In this document: piece after piece, positions 61,025 through 64,000 of the stretch
Numbering within the stretch: the first letter of the stretch is position 1
Layout of the letters: every line of letters starts with the position of its first letter
Origin: Dryobates pubescens
Taxonomy: Eukaryota > Chordata > Aves > Piciformes > Picidae
Direction: 5' to 3'
Assembly: GCF_014839835.1 (NCBI RefSeq)
Contig: NC_071646.1
Coordinates: forward strand, 5,084,001-5,148,000
DNA: 64,000 nt
Translations under genes and position numbers: made by a program
The notes under the pieces: generated by a model
Seen by the model: only the letters and a program-made list of their open reading frames with translations
Databases searched by the model: none
Told to the model about the DNA's origin: nothing

Positions 61025-61506
61025 GGGAGTTCTGAGGCTCCCAGCACAAGGACAGGGAACTGCTGGGAGAGGGTCCAGAGGCCATGGAGAGGACTGAGAA
61101 CCTCCCCTGTGGAGACAGTGAGGGAGCTGGGGCTGCTCAGCCTGGAGAAGGCAAGGCTCCAGGGAGACCTCAAAAGCAGCCTTCCAGTACCTGAAGGGGC
61201 TGTGGGAGAGTGGGGGAGGGACTTTAGGCAAGGGCTGGGAGTGACAGGATGAGAGGCAATGGCTTTGAGCTGGAAGAGGGGAAATTGAGACTGGAGAGTG
61301 AAAATAAATTCTGAAGAGTGAGGGTGGGGAGGCACTGGAACAGGTTGCCCAGGGAGGTTGTCGATGCCCCCGGCCTGGAGGTGTTCAAGGCCATGTTGGA
61401 TGAGGCCTTGAGCAACCTGTGGGAGGTGTCCCTGCCCAGGTCAACAGGGTTGGAACTCGATGATGTTTTAAGGTCCCTTCCAATCCAAACTGGTTTATGA
61501 TTCTTC
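61025..61506 (+). mobile_element. CR1 LINE 3' fragment
   Basis: GAGCTGGGGCTGCTCAGCCT through CAATCCAAACTGGTTTATGA. Confidence 0.92.
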
Positions 61507-62229
61507 ACAGAAAGAAGTGCTTAGAGGTTGACCTCTAAGACTGTTCAGCACTCAATAAAGTGTTTCCCCACATTTAAAGCCTCCAACAAGCTCTTCTCCA
61601 TCCTTGAGTGCTTTGCAACAGAGACTTGCCAGGGAGCATTTGGCCATGCTCAGATTCCACTGTTCATATAAGAGACAGAACATCCATAGCCGGGCCAAGA
61701 ACATTCATTTTTCCTTCTGAAAACAACTCACTGGATTCTATAAATTCCAGTGCTGCCATTATGCAATACCCAGCACGATCTGAGTGGGAGCTGGAGCGTT
61801 CCTGTGCCCAACTATGTGGCATGCTCTATAAAAAACAAGTGTGGGAGCCTCTGCAGGTCCTATCTCCGCACCCAGCTGCACACACAGCTTCTTCCTTTCT
61901 CATTTCTGGCCCTCTCACCATCATTCCATCCCCTCAGGAGACCATCTGGACCTGAAGTGTTAGGCTGGAAAATAAATGTGGACAACTTATTCCCATCACT
62001 GAGGTTGTTTGACAGTGGCAGAGATGAGGCTGCAGAGCGCAGCCAAGTCAGACTGTAGCACCTGGTGATGCTCCTGCGTGCTCTGGGACACCCCATTGCC
62101 TCCTGCAATAAAGGGGGAAAAAATAGGGGTGGGGGGTGGGCAGGATGAAGGCACTGCAATGAGCCTGGAGCACAAATTCCAGCTTCTCCAGTTGCCTAGG
62201 GGCTCCTCGGAGGAAAAGATTGGCCTAAA

Positions 62230-62492
62230 AATCAGAGAATCATCAAGTTTGAAAGAAACCGTGAAGATCAGCCAGTCCAACTGTCAACCCAACACCATTC
62301 AGGCCACTAAACCCTGTCCCGAAGTGCTATGCTCACACGTTTCCCGAATGCCTGAAGGGCTGGCGACTCCACCACCTCCCTGGGCAGCCTGTTCCAGTGC
62401 CTGACCACTCTCGCAGCAAGGAAATCTTTCCTAATCGCCAACCTAAACTTCCCCTGGTGCAACTTCAGGCCATTTTCTCCCTTCCTAAAGCG
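62230..62492 (-). mobile_element. CR1 LINE 3' end
   Basis: ATCAGAGAATCATCAAGTTT through AACTTCCCCTGGTGCAACTT, abutting the right-hand CpG island. Confidence 0.9.
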
Positions 62493-62559
62493 ACCCCCCC
62501 CCGACTGCACCCGAGTCCCCTAGGCAAACCCCAACCCCGAGGAGCCAGCAGCAAGGGCC

Positions 62560-63560
62560 GGGACACCCGCTCCGCCTCGCCGGGGACAGGCGGTAGCACC
62601 TCACCGTAAACCACAAGGCCAAGGACACCCCCTCCCTCCCTCCCACCGCCCCGCAGCCCCCGGGGGCCTGCCGCTCGGCTCGGCCCGGGGGTGGGAAAGG
62701 ACCATGGAGGGGCGGGCGGTCCCTGCCCGCCCTGGGGGGGAGCGAAGCTCGGCAGCCCCCTCCCCCGCCTGCCCGCCGGCTGCTGCCGCCTTTCCTCGCC
62801 GCCCGGCCGGGCTACGCCGCCTCTGCCACCGCCGCTTCCATCTTGTGCGTGTGTCCCCTGCTCCCCCTCCTCCCCTTCCCTTCCCCTCCACACGGCACCG
62901 GGAGCGGCGGGGGCGCTGGAGCGAGCGGGGCCCGGGGGAGGGAGGGAGGGGGGGGCGGGGGGGGGAGGTTGAGGGTGGTGGGGGGCGAAGCGGCACCCGG
63001 GCTGGAGCGGCAGCGGCGGGAGCGGCAGCGGCAGCGGCAACATGAGGAGGCGGCGCTGAAGAAGGCGGCGGTAGCCGGAGAGGACGGAGCCGACATCTTG
63101 TGCCCTCCCCTCCCGCCGCCGGCTGGGTGAGCCCGTCCGCCCCAGGGGGGAGGGGAGGGGGCGGCGGAAAGAGAGGATTTAAAGAGGAAAAAAAAAAAAA
63201 AAAAAAAAAAAGAGGGGAAAAAGAAATTAAAAAAAAAATCCCCCAAAAAAGAAGGCGGCGGCAACGGTGGAGACCGCCACGGCGGCGGCGGCGGCGCGCT
63301 GAGGCGGCCCAGGTAAAGCGCTGCGCGGGAGGCCGCGACACCCTTCCCTCAGGGGGTCTCTCCTCCCTCACACACCCCCGCGCCGGGGTCGCGGGAAGGT
63401 GACCGGGCGGGCGGGAAGGAGCCGAACGAGGCGGGTGCGCTACAGCCTACGGACCCCCGCTCCATCCCCGAGCGGCGAGAGCGGCCCCGCGACCCCTGGC
63501 CGAGAAACGGGCGGCGGCGGAGAGCTCCTGTAGAAGGGGAACGGGAAGCACCCTGTCAGC
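62560..63560 (+). promoter_or_regulatory. CpG-island promoter and probable 5' noncoding exon of next gene
   Basis: Extremely GC- and CpG-rich DNA with GGC/CGG runs, typical of a 5' UTR. A donor-like GTGAGC at 63127 or CAG/GTAAAG at 63313 could end a noncoding first exon on the + strand. Gene order in vertebrates (MAPK14, MAPK13, BRPF3) suggests BRPF3, whose coding start is in a later exon; no BRPF3 protein sequence is in the window, so the name stays unassigned. A poly(A) run lies at 63188-63211. Confidence 0.55.
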
Positions 63561-63574
63561 CCGGCCCCCCCCTT

Positions 63575-63587
63575 GCCGCCATCTTGG
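63575..63587 (-). promoter_or_regulatory. YY1-type element
   Basis: GCCGCCATCTTGG, the reverse complement of the extended YY1 motif AAGATGGCGGC. YY1 sites of this kind sit near start sites of TATA-less promoters. Confidence 0.6.
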
Positions 63588-63639
63588 CTCCCCCTTCTTC
63601 GCAGCGTCGGCGGGCGCCCCGCCCACCTTCTCCCACCCT

Positions 63640-63736
63640 ATTGGCCCAGGGGGGGCGAGCGCACCCCTCCTTAGGCTCGCGGCACCTTGCTTGGCTATTG
63701 GTGGTGGGGCTGCGATGGATGGCGGCGGTAGCCAAT
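63640..63736. promoter_or_regulatory. Cluster of three CCAAT boxes (NF-Y)
   Basis: ATTGG at 63640-63644 and 63697-63701 (minus strand CCAAT) and CCAAT at 63732-63736. The second and third sit in GCTATTGG and GCCAATAGC, good NF-Y contexts. This implies a second promoter focus to the right of the main island, possibly divergent. Confidence 0.55.
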
Positions 63737-64000
63737 AGCCTCGTGGCAGTGCTACGCGCTCGGCCCGCCTGGGTCCCCGCTCTCCTTGGGGACTTGTGCC
63801 GCTCCTGGGGGCGGTGCGGGCCCGCCCGGGCAGAGCGGGGGGCTGAGGGCGGGCTCATCGCAGGCACCCTCCGCGTCGTCTTTTCCCACGGGGGTGGCTT
63901 TGTTTTTGCCCGGGTGTTTGCTGGGTCCTGACCTCGATCACTGGGTGCGTCTGGGGCTCCCTAGGGGGATCCCCTGGCCATAACTGCCCAGGAGCGCTCC

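Larger units (their letters stand above)
53816..62499. other. MAPK13 3' region and gene-free DNA
   Basis: The first few hundred bases are MAPK13 3' UTR of uncertain length. The rest holds about ten CR1 pieces in both orientations, a duplicated 45-bp segment at 57.86 kb and unmarked sequence (55.54-56.03, 56.60-57.12, 57.95-59.19 and 59.66-60.37 kb) in which I see no exons. Confidence 0.75.

Noticed and set aside
61520-61539. CTTAGAGGT / ACCTCTAAG inverted repeat
   Set aside because: Nine-base arms with a 2-nt gap in gene-free DNA are expected by chance at this scale.
62465-63371. Minus-strand ORFs of 192 and 256 aa and a 150-aa one at the right CpG island
   Set aside because: Low-complexity Pro/Ala/Phe runs from GC-rich and poly(A) sequence; no conserved domain.

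Overview
The window is nuclear DNA of a bird. It holds two complete, tandem p38 MAP kinase genes on the + strand: MAPK14 (p38alpha, coding 7590-34246) and MAPK13 (p38delta, coding 39562-53815). Every coding exon could be read, with GT-AG borders and a continuous frame, giving 360 and 365 residues, the same lengths as the human proteins as I remember them. The avian call rests on about fifty CR1 LINE 3' ends, an avian-type LTR, and the MAPK14-MAPK13 order. A rough hand sum puts CR1 near 14 kb, a little over a fifth of the window. That is high for a bird and would suit a woodpecker relative (Piciformes), but this is inference.

Layout: 1-6.8 kb is intergenic, with CR1 pieces and a broken solo LTR split by a CR1. 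6.84-7.83 kb is a CpG island and MAPK14 promoter with two TCTCGCGAGA elements. 7.59-34.25 kb is MAPK14 coding sequence, with a 3' UTR to about 36.55 kb. 36.55-39.2 kb is CR1-rich spacer. 39.2-39.7 kb holds the MAPK13 promoter and exon 1, and the gene runs to 53.8 kb. 53.8-62.5 kb is gene-free, CR1-rich DNA. 62.5-64 kb is a second strong CpG island, probably the promoter and 5' noncoding exon of the next gene, which would be BRPF3 if vertebrate synteny holds.

The two kinases have the same twelve-exon plan and identical intron phases, as expected of a tandem duplication. Both carry a U12-type (minor spliceosome) intron after exon 8, with the donor GTATCCTTT. In MAPK14 that intron can join either of two 80-nt exons, 9a or 9b, which give the p38alpha/CSBP2 and CSBP1 forms. 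Both acceptors look U12-type, while exon 9a has an ordinary U2 donor. The exons therefore cannot be spliced to each other, which explains their mutual exclusion. MAPK13 keeps the U12 intron but has one exon 9.

I found no undescribed multigene system. The points most worth a second look are the U12-based exon choice, a minisatellite of donor-like repeats just after exon 9b, the upstream ATGs of MAPK13, foldback and inverted CR1 copies in introns, and the paired TCTCGCGAGA elements.
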